Source of the DNA: Amblyornis subalaris
Taxonomy: Eukaryota > Chordata > Aves > Passeriformes > Ptilonorhynchidae
DNA length: 64,000 nt
Direction: 5' to 3'
NCBI GenBank assembly: GCA_018881555.1
Contig: JACAXG010000235.1
Span: forward strand, 416,035 to 480,034
Each line of letters starts with the position of its first letter. The stretch's first letter is position 1. The notes beneath the pieces were generated by a model. That model was not told where the DNA came from and did not search any database. It saw only the letters and a list, made by a program, of their open reading frames with translations. Positions 1 to 44,007 of this stretch are shown here, one piece after another. The translations under genes were made by a program, and so were the position numbers.

Positions 1-2019
1 TGAAAGCCAGGCTGGGGTTTTTTTCCCCCGTGAGAAAGCAGACTCACTTTCTTGGCTCCCAATTCTGCACAGATGATTAAGTGGTTACAGGAGCCATTGA
101 AGAAATCTACTTCACAATGCTGTCAGAAATGCAGCATCAAATGTCACTTTTGGCCCATCACTAACTGATAACAGCAACACCAGCAACAGAGAAACAACCG
201 TGTACACACGAGCCAGGAGCTCCTGTCTGTCACTCCGTGTCACAGCTCTCCACAAAGGTGCTCACTTCACAAGTCTCCATCCAACAGCACATTACCTTTT
301 ACTGCAACCAGCATCTTTCTATTAGGAAAACACTCACCAAGTAGAAGCCAGGTATTCTGCTCTAGGAATTAGATCCCTTTTCACAAGGGAAGCAATGAAC
401 GACCCCAGCAATACCCATCACTGCACACACTGACGTTAAACCACTCAACACATGAAATCTGATGGTAATGCCAGCCTGACAAACTGTGACAACACCTCCA
501 CCCTCTAACAAAGGCTGTGTATATTTACTCAGGTGTTACCATCATGAACACTTAAGCTTTAAAAATATTTGACAGATGTAGAAATATCTTTCATTTACGT
601 ATAAAGCATTATTCATGTATAAAGCATGACACAAACTAGGCTTCTAAAAGGGGAGAGAAAGGATTCATGTTTTGAACGCTACTCAGCGCCATGTAACATG
701 GTAAAAAGACCAATCTACATACCACTGTATGTGAGCTATAAAGTACAGGACAGCAATTGGTTTTAGTAACAGAAAAACATAACTAATTATCAAATCCGGC
801 TCTGCAATTCTCTTTTCTCTAGATGGCAAAAAAGTTACTTAGCACTCACCAGCCTTTTTCCCTTCTAAGAGAGAACCTACATCTAAAGAGAACTCAGCCT
901 TGAATCTTAATATATATCTAAGGAAATTCCCATAACGAATACACAGTTAAAGACAATTTTGTAGGTACATAATTGTACAATAAATCTCCTGATCTCTCAT
1001 TATTCCAGCCAAGTCTGAGAAAGAACCAGTAGAAAACATGAAGTAAAACTATTTCTGCTTTGACTGCACCAAAGGCATTAACACTAGCAGGTCTGCTCAT
1101 ATGATCTCTGGCACAACACCCTTAATATGAAAAAGCCAAGTTAGAAGGCCTTTGAAGGCTGTGATGTGTGTATCCACATGTCCACACAAACACACAGAGA
1201 CGCAAAGTAGCAACGCTGCCCCTCCCCTGGGCCTCTGCCTGAGCGCAGGCCCCAGGAGCTCAGAGCAGCCTAAGGCAGCCCACCCCTACAGTACAAACAA
1301 GCCTGCCACCTAGCGGGCTGCTGGCCAGGGGAGTCACGCGGGGTTATTTCTGCGTTTTCTGTAAGCAAGTGACTGAAAACCCCTAATGCTGGTTACTATT
1401 AAGCAGAATTGTGCTGTTTTGTTTACTTTTCGGATACAGAAGTGTGTCATCGCACCCAGCTCTCCTGTGCACTGAATTACCTTAAAGAGCTGAGCCCATA
1501 ACATGCCTTGGTTATCATCTTTGCTACTCGTATTTGTTCAAAACTTGTGGCTCTCATCAAACTTACCATAACTACTGCCAGCAGCCCAACAGATGTGGAA
1601 GGAATGCTTAATCGACTGTAAAATGTGTGCAGGCTACTTGCACACCTCAAAAACAGGAGTCTGATTTGATCCACACAGGATACAAGTGAAAACTATCAAC
1701 TAGAGCTTCACAAACAAACCTACCCAGTCGCTTTCCTAAAGGATTAGCAGGTAATGCGCACATCCAATAAGAAAAATACTCCGGTGAAGGCAAAGGTATT
1801 TTTTTCANTCACTTGAAATTCAACTTTACTGCACTTTTAATTGCAAGAAACTTGCTGATAGACTGCCAAGCATACACAATCTGTTTTGTCACATTTTCCA
1901 AGTCCCACTAATAAATCTGATCTCAACAAAACCAGTTATAGGAAGACCAACTAATAAGCATGTGTTAAGCAGTTAAGAAGTGAAAGTAATTCCAAGTAAA
2001 AACCATGGAGATAACTGAC
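1..2019 (-). other. BMP2K: BMP2K intron 14 (long isoform), partial
   Basis: No further BMP2K exon is visible. The next exon of the long form should begin by completing an Asn or Ser codon after the single A of exon 14, and nothing that fits was found. A GC-richer patch lies at about 1210-1350. No repeat family recognised. Confidence 0.6.
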
Positions 2020-2520
2020 TTCACAAGGAAAAAGTTTATTCAACTATTGCCATATCAGAACAATAAAGCAGCCCTTACATGTAGCCACTCATCAAGAAGG
2101 ACAGTACAAAACATTAACATAATGTAATAGATCAATTTTCTTTCAGGCATTTTCAAAGGACATATCAGACCCACACCATCTTCTGTTCTGGTGTGCAAGA
2201 AAAAAGCTGGAAAGGAATAAAGCAAGCAGCCAAAATTCTCTTCCCATCTGACAACATACCTCTGCTGTTGAGAGCCTCTTGACAGTGAAGGTGACACAAG
2301 CAGTGTTGAAGAGCTATTACCATTTCTGCAGTAATTGAGCCAGTAACTACCAGTTTAAGACGGTGAGTTCCTATTGCACACATTTTCAGAAAGGAAAAGG
2401 AAAAGAAGAAGACAGGCCCAACTGTGCCCTCAAATGCTCAGAAAGAATGTTCTGTACACAGCCTGCACGGTCCTGGGACAAGCAGGAGTTGGAACTGCTG
2501 AGCAACCACAGAGCCCTCAT
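2020..2520 (-). other. BMP2K: Probable 3' UTR of the BMP2K short isoform
   Basis: Untranslated stretch after the short-form stop codon, ending shortly past the first canonical poly(A) signal on the minus strand. The exact cleavage site cannot be seen, so the left boundary is approximate. In the long isoform this is the start of intron 14. Confidence 0.55.
2035..2040 (-). terminator. Polyadenylation signal AATAAA for the BMP2K short isoform
   Basis: AATAAA read on the minus strand, about 480 bases after the short-form stop and the first canonical hexamer in that interval. A U-rich stretch (ACTTTTTCC) and a TGTG-containing segment follow it, as expected downstream of a cleavage site. Confidence 0.55.
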
Positions 2521-34853
<32,333 letters not shown>

Positions 34854-34971
34854 GGCGAGTGGAGCCCCAGGAAGAACCGGGGAAGAACCGGAGGCAAGCN
34901 GCGGCGAGGGGGTGCCCCGCTTCACATGCCGGCCGCGGCACCCGCTTCTCCTCGCCCGCCGCCGGCTCCTG

Positions 34972-35035
34972 AAGGGGAGGAGGAGGAAGCAGGAGGAGAG
35001 GAAAAGAGGAAGCAGCAGGAGGAGGAAGAANGAGC
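34972..35035 (-). repeat. Polypyrimidine (CCT/TTCCTC)n tract in the BMP2K 5' UTR region
   Basis: On the transcribed strand this is an almost pure C/T run built on CCTCCT and TTCCTC units, 120-180 bases upstream of the start codon. It is a simple repeat prone to length change and includes one unresolved base at 35031. Long pyrimidine tracts near start sites can influence transcription or translation, but that is inference. Confidence 0.7.
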
Positions 35036-35186
35036 AGCCGCAGCCCCGGGCGGCCGGGGCGGCTGAGAGGACGCCGCGCGCTGTGCCGGGAGCGGCCGCC
35101 CCGCCGGCGCGCGGCCTCACGGCGCAAGCGCGGCGCCGCCTCCCGCCCCTCGAAGAGGCACCCGCCTGGCCGGAAGTGCGGCCGGC

Positions 35187-35200
35187 GCAGCACGTGCTGC
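35187..35200. promoter_or_regulatory. Palindromic E-box GCAGCACGTGCTGC
   Basis: A perfect 14-base palindrome centred on CACGTG, eight bases from an ETS site. The core is bound by MYC/MAX, USF or MiT/TFE factors. It lies about 340 bases upstream of the BMP2K start codon. Confidence 0.5.
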
Positions 35201-35530
35201 GGGAGCGAGGCGCGGCGCGAGACCGCCGCCCCGCCCTGCCCTCACGCGCTCCCCTCTTTCCCTCACGGCCCGGCCCACCCCCACCCTCCCCCCCCCCAGC
35301 GCCCTTTCCCGCCCTTGGGTCGGCGCGCGCTGCCTGAGGGGAAATTGGCGGGAGGCGCTGAGGGGGACGCGGCTGGCGGGACATGCACGTCGCAGACCCG
35401 CATCAGCCTGGACCCCCGCCGCCCTCACGGCGCTGACTGTGCTTCCCCGACCCAGCCTGGAGCGGGACGTGGCCTCCCGAAGGAGTCTGCGGAGAGGTGT
35501 GGTGATGGTGTGGTAATGATCGCGGTGGTA

Positions 35531-35540
35531 AAAATGGCGG
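35531..35540 (+). promoter_or_regulatory. YY1-type site AAAATGGCGG
   Basis: Matches the strong YY1 consensus (AANATGGCGGC) in all but the last base and sits at the outer edge of the CpG island, in plus orientation. YY1 sites of this strength commonly lie within a few tens of bases downstream of a start site, which would favour a plus-strand transcript. Confidence 0.4.
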
Positions 35541-35609
35541 TGCACGCCCTGGGCTGCGGAGCCTCTTGGGTCTGGGGAGCGCTTCCAGAAGGGGAGCCCC
35601 AGGGAGGTC

Positions 35610-35756
35610 GTGGACTCTCCCGTTCTGGAGGCGTTTCAAACTCACCTGGATGCTTCCTGTGTCACCTCCTCGAGGTGACCCGGCCTTGGCAAGAGGGTTG
35701 GACTGGATGATCTCTAGAGGTCTCTCCCAAATCTAACATTCTGTTTTTCTGTGAAA
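35610..35756 (+). mobile_element. CR1 LINE 3' end (truncated, non-coding)
   Basis: The text matches the 3' terminal part of avian CR1 retrotransposons: a segment resembling CTCCCGTTCTGGAGGCGTTT, then CACCTGGATGC, GGTGACCCGGCCTTGGCA, GTTGGACTGGATGATCTC and the terminal ATTCTGTTTTTCTGTGA tail. It is 5' truncated, as almost all CR1 copies are, and carries no reverse transcriptase. It lies directly outside the BMP2K promoter. Confidence 0.9.
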
Positions 35757-36009
35757 TATGTGTGAAAAGTGTTGATGACAAGTATGAATTCCAGTAGCGT
35801 GTCTCCACATATACACTATGCAGAGGTTTGATTCTGCAAATTGACTGAAAAGAAGGGGTAAAAGGATGGGTCTGTACAGGAAACCCTCAGCAATGACATT
35901 TAAACTGTGCATTTCCCCACTGTGAAGTGTACTGACCAGGTGCAGTTTTCCTATAGACGCTGACAAAACAAGAATTTGCCAACACGAGCTTATTTCACCA
36001 GTGGAAACC
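35757..36009. other. Spacer between CR1 and SINE
   Basis: No gene or motif recognised. Ordinary AT-rich sequence after the CR1 tail. Confidence 0.6.
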
Positions 36010-36143
36010 CTGAGATTAGCTCAGCCTGGTGCTAATAATGCCAAGGTTGTGGGTTCCATCCCCGCATGGGCCATTCACTCAAGACTTGGGCTCAGTGATC
36101 CTTCTGGGTCCCTTCCAACTCAGTCTATTGTGTAATTCTGTGA
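36010..36143 (+). mobile_element. tRNA-Ile-derived SINE with CR1-like tail (TguSINE1-like)
   Basis: The head (36011-36073) follows tRNA-Ile(AAT): GATTAGCTCAG, GGTGCTAATAATGCCAAGG, then GGGTTCCATCCCCGCATGGG and CCA. About ten bases of the D-arm region are missing and the B box has C for G, so it is not a working tRNA gene. It runs straight into a CR1-type tail, TCAGTGATCCTTCTGGGTCC then CTTCCAACTCAG and a degenerate TTGTGTAATTCTGTGA. This composite is the design of TguSINE1, described from zebra finch and other passerines. Such SINEs depend on CR1 reverse transcriptase for movement. Confidence 0.85.
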
Positions 36144-39100
36144 AGAAACCTCGAGAAAATAAGAACTGTACTTGTAAAGCCATTTCTGAACCTCCGGAAG
36201 CCCAGTGTCCCACTATTCCTCGCTGAAGTTTCATTGGAAAGGGCGGAGCCACAGCAGCTGGAGAACCCTGATGGAAAGGTAGGTCGTTACCAGCTTGACT
36301 GGTTAGGGCAGCATTTGTCGCAGTTCCTAGAAACAACACTGGAAAAACACCCTACGCTTAAAAAGAATTTATTTCAAATTTGCCATTCAAATTCACATTC
36401 AGACTGAAATCGAATTTCAAACTGTCCAAAATGCCACTGACACCCGGTTTTTGGGTGCCAGTGCAAAATGCAAAACCCCAGTTTTTGTATGTGAGCAGTG
36501 TTGTTTCTAGACATCCGAAATTGGTTGAGAGATGACAGTCATTGAAAAGGTAACTTAATTCCAAGCCTGTTCTCCTTGGGAGTTACCCCTGTGCAACTCG
36601 TNTGTTGTTTTTTCTCCTTACCAAATGAAAACATTCGATAAAAACAAAGCTGATAAGGGACACTCTGTCATTCTCTCGTAGGAATGAATGAAGGCACATT
36701 TTTGACATTGCCAGTGGTAATTTAACAACACAGCCTTTCCCACTGAACACGGAGGTTTTGGGTGGATGTTATAGCCATTGTTCACTGAACCATTGTTATA
36801 GCCATTGGTTCAGTAAAAACTTGGGAGAGATCCGAAGTGCAGATCTTTGGGATGATGTTTCAGTAAGCGAATTAGTTTCAACTTAATCAACTTAATCATA
36901 TTGCAGCACTCTTAGTCGGTAAGAAAATGACAGTATTTGTGTATTGAAGTGACAACCTGTCACTTGTCAAAAGCACTTATAAGTTGGTGGCATTAGCGGT
37001 CCCCTTTCTGAGGTCGTTGCTATCCTTTCAGTAACAGCAGATCAATTTTTCAACAGCATATAGAGATTAATTTGCAGCTTTCCTTGGGAGAGAAGGGGAT
37101 TTTCAGTGCAGATGAAAGGAACAGAATTCTGTGAGAGAGATGACATGAGCAGCAGCGTTGTGTTAATGAGGGCATTCCTGCAGTGAGATTTGTCTCTGCT
37201 CCTTAGATATTTAATGATAGCTTTGAGAAAAGATGCAGCTAGGTTAAAAGCCTGTAACTTTAGTGCCACTGACTACTATGATTTTGTTGGTCGCCAGTAA
37301 AAAAAAATGTGTTTGCTAAAAGCCACTGTGACTTTGAGAGCAGGACTGGCTTTTAGGTTACCCGGTGAGTTTTTATTTGGCTTTGGGATCCCCGTCCCCA
37401 CCCGTGTGTTTAAAGGAAGAGGTTGAATTATCACAGGAGTTATTTATAGGCCGGACAAAATGAGCCCTCTTGTTACACTGGGATTAACACTGCTAATCTC
37501 TGTCTTGGCATCCTGGAGAACACAGAGGTCAGCTACTGGGCATAGCTAGCAAATAAGTGTGTCAGCAGTGCACTCTGAGCAGCAGCTGTGAGCGTGCAGT
37601 GGCTGCAGGGCTGGCTGGTTTCCTGTCGGGAGTCTCCAGGAGCCACGCCACAGCTCCCTTAACCGTGTTCCGCAGCACATTTCACCTCGAGCTTGGCACC
37701 AAATGGGCTTTTCCTGGGAGACAACAGCATGTTGTGACGAAGGTTCATGTTAGGGATTCCCTTTTATTTAAGTATAGGTCGAGGAAGTTCAATAATAGGA
37801 TTTTGACAGCTCACTTAAAAAATACAGGCCCAGCCTTCCAAGCAGGTAATTGAGTGATAATTTTGAATATGTGAAAAGGCCCCCTTTCTTTGATTTCAGT
37901 CCTCACCTGAGCAGAACAACATTTGGACATTTCTAGAAGCTATTTTGATTTCCAGAAAGGAAGAGTTGTGAATTTTCTTTCTCTGAAGATACAAAACCCA
38001 AAGCAAACTCTGCTCTGCCTTACTGAGATGAAACCTCTCNTTTGGTTCAGGCAGAGCAGGGATACTTTGGTCTCCTGATCTGCAAGGTGTGCACTAAACC
38101 CCAGCTATTTAATGCAACACATGCTTGGCAGTGTGACAAACAGATCAGAAAGGTGTTTGCACTACTTAAAAAACAAACAGAAAACAAATTTTAATACCTT
38201 GAAAGTACCCACAGGCAGCTGTTTACTGGTTGATCTAAGACAGTATATGGTCTGAAAAAAATCTGGTGACAAAACAGAAAATCAGAAGTACAAAGCCTGA
38301 AGCGAGGAGAGATCAGTTACCAAGGAGGACAAAATGGGGAATCATAAGGCAGACTGCACTGAGGCCAGAATATCAGTGGTCATTCGGAGCAGGGATGATG
38401 GCCTGTATAATGTTTTTTTTCTTAAACCTTCAACTTGATGAATCATGAAATCATAGGAGATATTCAGCTTTCGTTACCAAAAAAAATATTAAATATTAAG
38501 ATTAGCTGCTGCTTTTTATGACAGTGGAGTCAATAGTGAACTTTCACTGCCTGAAAAGAGAGAGAACAAAAAAGTGCCAGTCACGTGCTGTGTATGTCCC
38601 CACCCAAATATTGGAATGTTTTGCTTCTTCCTTTTATTACTTGGGGTCTAAAATGCAGATATGTTCTTCCTCTTTAAATAGTTGTGTAATGGCAGATGTA
38701 TATGGCATATAAATGTTCCACTCACTGGCTGTATTCAGCACGTAACACACATCTTGAAGCTCCTGTCCCAGTTAGTTCACAAGAGCAGGTCTACAGGGCT
38801 TTTTAATGCAGCACTATCTGTAGTCTTAGTGTCCAAACTGCAAGAGCCCTTGCTTGTGTCTGAGAGTGTATCTGTGACTTTGTGTCGCAGCACTTGAACT
38901 CTGGGTTCCCCCTGGCTCTTGGCCCACTGACAACCTGGAGCACCTGCCTCACCTCAGAACACAAGCAGGTTTCCTGTCCGCACCATCAGAACTGGGCAGC
39001 TTTAAGTAGACTGACTCAGCTCCGTATATGAAGAATTTTCACATGTATAAAGTTAGTGCACTGTTTAGCTACACCATTATAAAGCACTTGAAAGGCTTCT

Positions 39101-42100
39101 GGAGGAAAGCTCTAGCTGAGAACACTGCTTGAAAATGAAACACCAGATACGTCACATGNGCTTGGAGTTTGAAACGTGAGGGTTTAATCCTCTTTAAACT
39201 GCTGAATAGTTCAAATGCCTGTACCTTGATTACTGTTGATCAAGCATTTCTTTCCTTACATCTCTCCCTACTCATAACTCTTTTCTCTGTACAATACATG
39301 AATTGGTTTTAAATCAATCCCAAGAGGATAAAACAACTTCCTGCAGAAATATTTGAAATCCCTTACAAAAAGTATTTACTAAGGCAAAAGAGAAGTGGAA
39401 AACTTCATTCGTGTGGGTGTTGTTTTGGAAATGTCTCTTGCTGCTTCTGGATAAACTCTTTCCATTCCAATTACCCAAACTGAGTGTTAGAAACAAAAGG
39501 AAAAAATTAAAATTTTATAGAAATATGGTCTTTATGTATTAAAATGTTGAAAGAAGTTGGTCGTAGAGGCTCTCAAGTGTGCAGCGATTACTGCAGTAAA
39601 TGTTTTTTTGGTCTTATTTGGGTATGTGAGGGTTATTTCTATTTTGTAATAATTCAGTCAGTGTGAACAAAGCACTGTCAGAGTGTGGGTTTGCCCAATA
39701 AGCTCTTTTAATTCATTTTCCCCTCGTATCACTTCGTTGTTGCCTGTTTTGTTTCTGGTCCCCTGACAGCCGTGAGAAACATCATTTTACACCATTTAAG
39801 TAGCTGTCCAATCTTTCTGTCTCAGTAAATCCTGTGTCTTAGTTTTGTACTGCTGACCCTGACCGAGTCTTTTTTAGCCACGGTTACTGAAACCACACAA
39901 AATGTTTATGATGAGCTAAAAGCTAAGAAAACCCCAGGAGAAAACTGGTTTGGGTTTGGGTTTGCATTTTTTCTAGGATGAAGTCATATCCCAGCTCCAC
40001 ATCGCAGAGGCAGGAGTAGTAATGATAGGCTCTTTTGCTTTGCTTAATTATATATACAGAATTGCAGAAGGAGTTTGGTGTGTTGTGAAACATCCTGGCA
40101 TGGGAAATATGTTGACGTGGGGGGAATAAAAACCAAAAAACCTGAAATCACTTGGAGCAGAGGGGTGGCACAAATCAGCCAGAAAGCAAGTGCATCCTCT
40201 GAGGGTGCTCCGGTTGCGAAGGTCTGAGCAGCCCAGAGGCTTTGTGATGACCTTGTGAACAGAGACAAATTTTCATTCCTTTCAGTTTCTATCATCTATT
40301 CTAATCAGGAAAGAAACAAATGGAGCTGTGGAAAACAAGTTGCTGATTTCCAGCTTTAAAAGGGAAACAAACCGAGGGGCCAGCTGGTGAAAACATTCAA
40401 GGTGCAAATAGCTGACATCAGCTTTGGTGACACCCAGCGCAGCTTTCATTGACACTGAGGTCAAGAGTCTTTTATTGCAACATGAGATTCAGCCGTTTGT
40501 ACTGCAGCCAGCGTTGGGACCAAACAAAATATAAATTCCTTGTTGAGATGACAACCCTGGCCAGTTCAAAACAGCAAGGCAGAGTGGGGAAAACATACAG
40601 GCAAATGTGTTTGTAAGAGTCCTTGGTAGAGATCCGAGGGGGAGGAATTGGAAAGAGCTTATAACAGGCTCAGAATTGTTTGGATCTGACCTGGTGAATT
40701 GCTTTACATTGATAATAGTCTGTTTCCTTTCTGGAACAGAGCAGTCTCCTGTGTTTGTGCTGATGACCAGGACTCTGACTTCATTTGATAGGGTAACGTG
40801 TTCCTGCTTGCTTTGTAAGAGCGTTCTTAGATCTGTATTTGGCCTCTTGCAGTTGAACTCTTCCCTGCCTTCCATTGTCCAGGTTCCTGGTCACCATCAC
40901 TCCAGCTGATTTCATTCTTTCTTAGAAACAAAGCCTGATCTCACCCTTGCTGTAACAACTTACTTTTGCAATCCTAAAAATATCTAAAGAGTTTCTTTTA
41001 TAGGAATGCAGCATGCTCTGTGCAGCCTTTTTAAGGAAGGCCACCATCCCAACTTATTTAATGAGTAAATTTTAGCAAGTTCCTCTCTTCCTTGAAAATG
41101 TTCCGCATGTGACTGAAGCACGTGGCCTTTCTCATCAATTCTTAATCGCTGTACACAGTTTATAAAGAGCCTGCTGACAGTGCGCGCAGATGTGGCTGGT
41201 GGCGGAGTGTTCCCTTCCTGAAAGCTAAACTTTGTTACAAGAAAACTAAAATGCGCAAATTCCAACACTAGTACTACTACAACACTATACTGCTGCTTCT
41301 GCAACTGCTTTTGAGATTAACAGGACAAAAGGTGAAGGTCAAGCACAAGTGATCAGCCTGAATGGTGTCCTAATTTCAGCAGCATCCAGATTAGACTGTG
41401 GCATCCTTTGTTTAAGTACCTTTGAGAACTAAATACATTATAGTGAAAAAAAAATTCAAGTGCCACTGAAAACCCCCAGAGGCATTGATACACCCCAGAA
41501 TTGTTTATAGCAGTGAAAAGTCTTGGAAAAGTCACAGGCATTGAGGTTCAAGAAATAATTTTGCTTCACATCTTTTTCTTTTACCCCTGTTTGTAGAGGT
41601 AGATTTTGCTGTTGAGAGTTATTCTGTAGAATGAGCAATAGCCTTTTTCCCCCCTCCGTGTATTTTTTGAGTCTTAGAGAACTGCAAAAATATCTCTGGT
41701 CATTAGTCCTTATGCTAAAAATACTTTTTTCTTGATATAGTCTTAGAAGCTTCAAAAGAGGGGAAAAAACTCCCTGCAACTGAGCACCTGGGAAAAAAGA
41801 ATGTCTTTTGGGTCACAAGGGAACACTCTGTGTGCTGCTGCATGTTAAACCACACTGAGTACAGATGTCATTGCCGGCTGACTCCTACCTTTAAAAACCC
41901 ACTTACAGTTATGCTGTTTATACAGGCGGGTTTGCAAGTTGTTAGCTGAAAGTACATTTCAAATACTATGGAGGTATAAACTCTTTAATTTTTGTTTTGT
42001 TTGGTTAGAAAAATCATTAACACTTCTGTGAGTTGTGTAGCCAATGGCATTTGCATCCAGGCTAAGGAAAGGGAAGAATTTTGTCTAGTGTCGTTGGAAG

Positions 42101-42469
42101 TTACATGCCACAGCAGAATTAGTGGGAAAGATGGTAAAAAGAGAATTGCTGCAAGTTTGTGCCAGATCTATGTGGATACAGAAATATTGTAATAATTGTT
42201 CATGATTTTGCAGTAGCCTTTCCTGAAACAGGCTGTCTGTTGTTCCACAATGCAAGTGATGGAGCCAAGGCTCTTGCATACCCTACTGACTGTCATTCCA
42301 TGCTGCAACCCAAGTGCATATTAAACAGCGTAGGTGAGTCTTTGGCACGAGATAGGAATAACTTTCTGTCCTGGATAAGAGAGGTGATTATTAGGGGAAG
42401 AACTATGTTGGATCTGCGTTAATTTCCTTTGATGTAAGGGCTGGTATGTATGAGAAGTTGATTAGTGTT
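36144..42469. other. Intergenic region upstream of BMP2K, no recognised gene
   Basis: Both strands were read for annexin exons (the mammalian neighbour is ANXA3) and none was seen. A CCAAT box (inverted, 36231-36235) next to a GC box GGGCGG (36241-36246) and a donor-like AAAG then GTAGGT at 36278/36279 form a weak promoter-plus-first-exon picture for the plus strand. The rest has only short scattered open frames with no family resemblance. Confidence 0.5.
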
Positions 42470-42665
42470 TCTCAATGTTTACTGATAGGAAGACAGGAAT
42501 AATTTGTCTTAAACTACAAGAGAGGAAATTTAAGCTAGATGGTGGGAAAACCTTTCTTGTAATTAGACTAAGGAATCAATAGAAGAAAACTCCTTAAATG
42601 CAGTATTCCTATCAAAAAGGTTGTGGAAGCTTTCAACTTTTCGATGTTTCAATTGAATTGTAGGT
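42470..42665 (+). mobile_element. Old CR1 LINE fragment
   Basis: Degenerate match to the region ahead of the CR1 3' end: GGAATAATTTGTCTTAAACT, ACAAGAGAGGAAATTTAAGC, TAGATGGTGGGAAAACCTTT, then GTTGTGGAAGC and TTTCAACTTTTCG. The order of these blocks is that of CR1 copies in bird genomes. It lacks the terminal ATTCTGTGA repeat and is more diverged than the copy at 35610, so it is probably older. Confidence 0.6.
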
Positions 42666-43944
42666 ACACATAGTGGAGCTGAGTGGGTTCGTCTCAGCTC
42701 TGTGTTTGTACATCTGCATTCACAACNAGGAAACCTGGCTCAGTGGAACTTAATGTGACCTGTAGCAGAGAGGTTAAGAACTTAAGAATCAAGGGTTCCA
42801 GCCCNCAGTGTGCTGGCTGCTTTCATTTACTCTCGTGTTCTTCTATGCTTGATTGGAATGGGCCTTCAAACTGCTATAATGTTGGCTTTACTGAGGACAT
42901 TATTTCAATTTTTGTTGCAAAGTCAATGAAGTAGTATAGGTTAGCTTACAAAATACATGCAAACTGGATTTAACGGTAGAAGAAAAACTNCTTGTGTGGC
43001 AGGAGGATCTGTATAGGGCCATAAATCAAGATTTGTGACAGGATATATTTGGAAAAAGGGACTGTGAGCTAAACCCAGCAAAAGTGTAGAATGTTTTTCA
43101 AGTTCACTTTTTAAGTTGGCTAGGAAGTTGAAAGATGATTGAAACAATCTGACAAGCTTTCAAGACACACTTTTTTTCAGAGCATGCATTGGCTTTCCAA
43201 TGCCAATAAAATTGTGTAATCAGTTTAAAAAAATCCTCTCTGCATTTTTTCCTNNTTTTTTTTTCTCATTTTGCAGTTGCAGTAACAATTTCTCTGCAGG
43301 ATCCTGGCCCATCGCTTCCTTCTAGCNTTTGATTAGTCTCTAGGAAATGCCTACACCTAGTCATTATTGTTTAAAAAGAGTTGTCACAAATAATAGTAAT
43401 GCTTATAGTCTTTACAAAGGGTGATGAATTCAGACTTGCAGTGTCCTTGAGAGGAGATAAGTAAAAGCAATCCAACGAGCCATGAACAAAACCTGGGCAC
43501 TGCCCACGTAAATGTGGTTATTGCTGACAAGAGCGGAAAGAACCAAAAAGGCAGGAGCACTTGAGACTTCAACCACCAGGCCTGGCTGTCCAGCAGTGAG
43601 AGGTTCATAATTAGTTAGTGATTCCTACAGACCTCCCAATATGTGTGCACCACCAGAGCATTGGCATGGAGGGGGGATGAGGAGAGAAATGATTGGGGTT
43701 TGGTACAGCTGTTTATCCCATGGCAGCAAAGGGAAACGCCTGACTTCTACCTGGTCTTTGCTTCTGATTTCAGGGACAGCCCTGCTATGCACTGTGCTAA
43801 GTCCAGGTTTGGCAGTAAGATCCAGCAATGGTGAAAGCACGGTACCCATCAGCTGATATCTCAAACATCTGCCACTGCCTGTAGTGATTAAATTCTGGGG
43901 GCTCACGTTCACTCCAGCGTAGCAGGACCGGTTCAGACGTGAGC

Positions 43945-44007
43945 TTAATTAAATCACTGCGGTGTGCACACTGCTCAAGCAGTTTCTAAACTGATTTAAT
44001 TAAATCA
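43945..44007. promoter_or_regulatory. Paired TTAATTAAATCA boxes, the second a 16-base palindrome
   Basis: TTAATTAAATCA occurs at 43945-43956 and again at 43996-44007. The second copy lies inside TGATTTAATTAAATCA (43992-44007), which equals its own reverse complement. TAATTA cores are typical homeodomain sites, and paired cores suit dimeric binding. Function as an enhancer is inference. Confidence 0.35.

Noticed and set aside
1..75. Next BMP2K exon near the left edge (donor-like AAGAAA then GTGAGT on the minus strand at about 45)
   Set aside because: The possible acceptor lies only about 17 bases upstream and the sequence does not begin as the exon after exon 14 should.
36011..36073. A functional tRNA-Ile gene
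   Set aside because: About ten bases of the D region are missing, the B box is mutated and it continues directly into a CR1 tail, so it is a SINE head.
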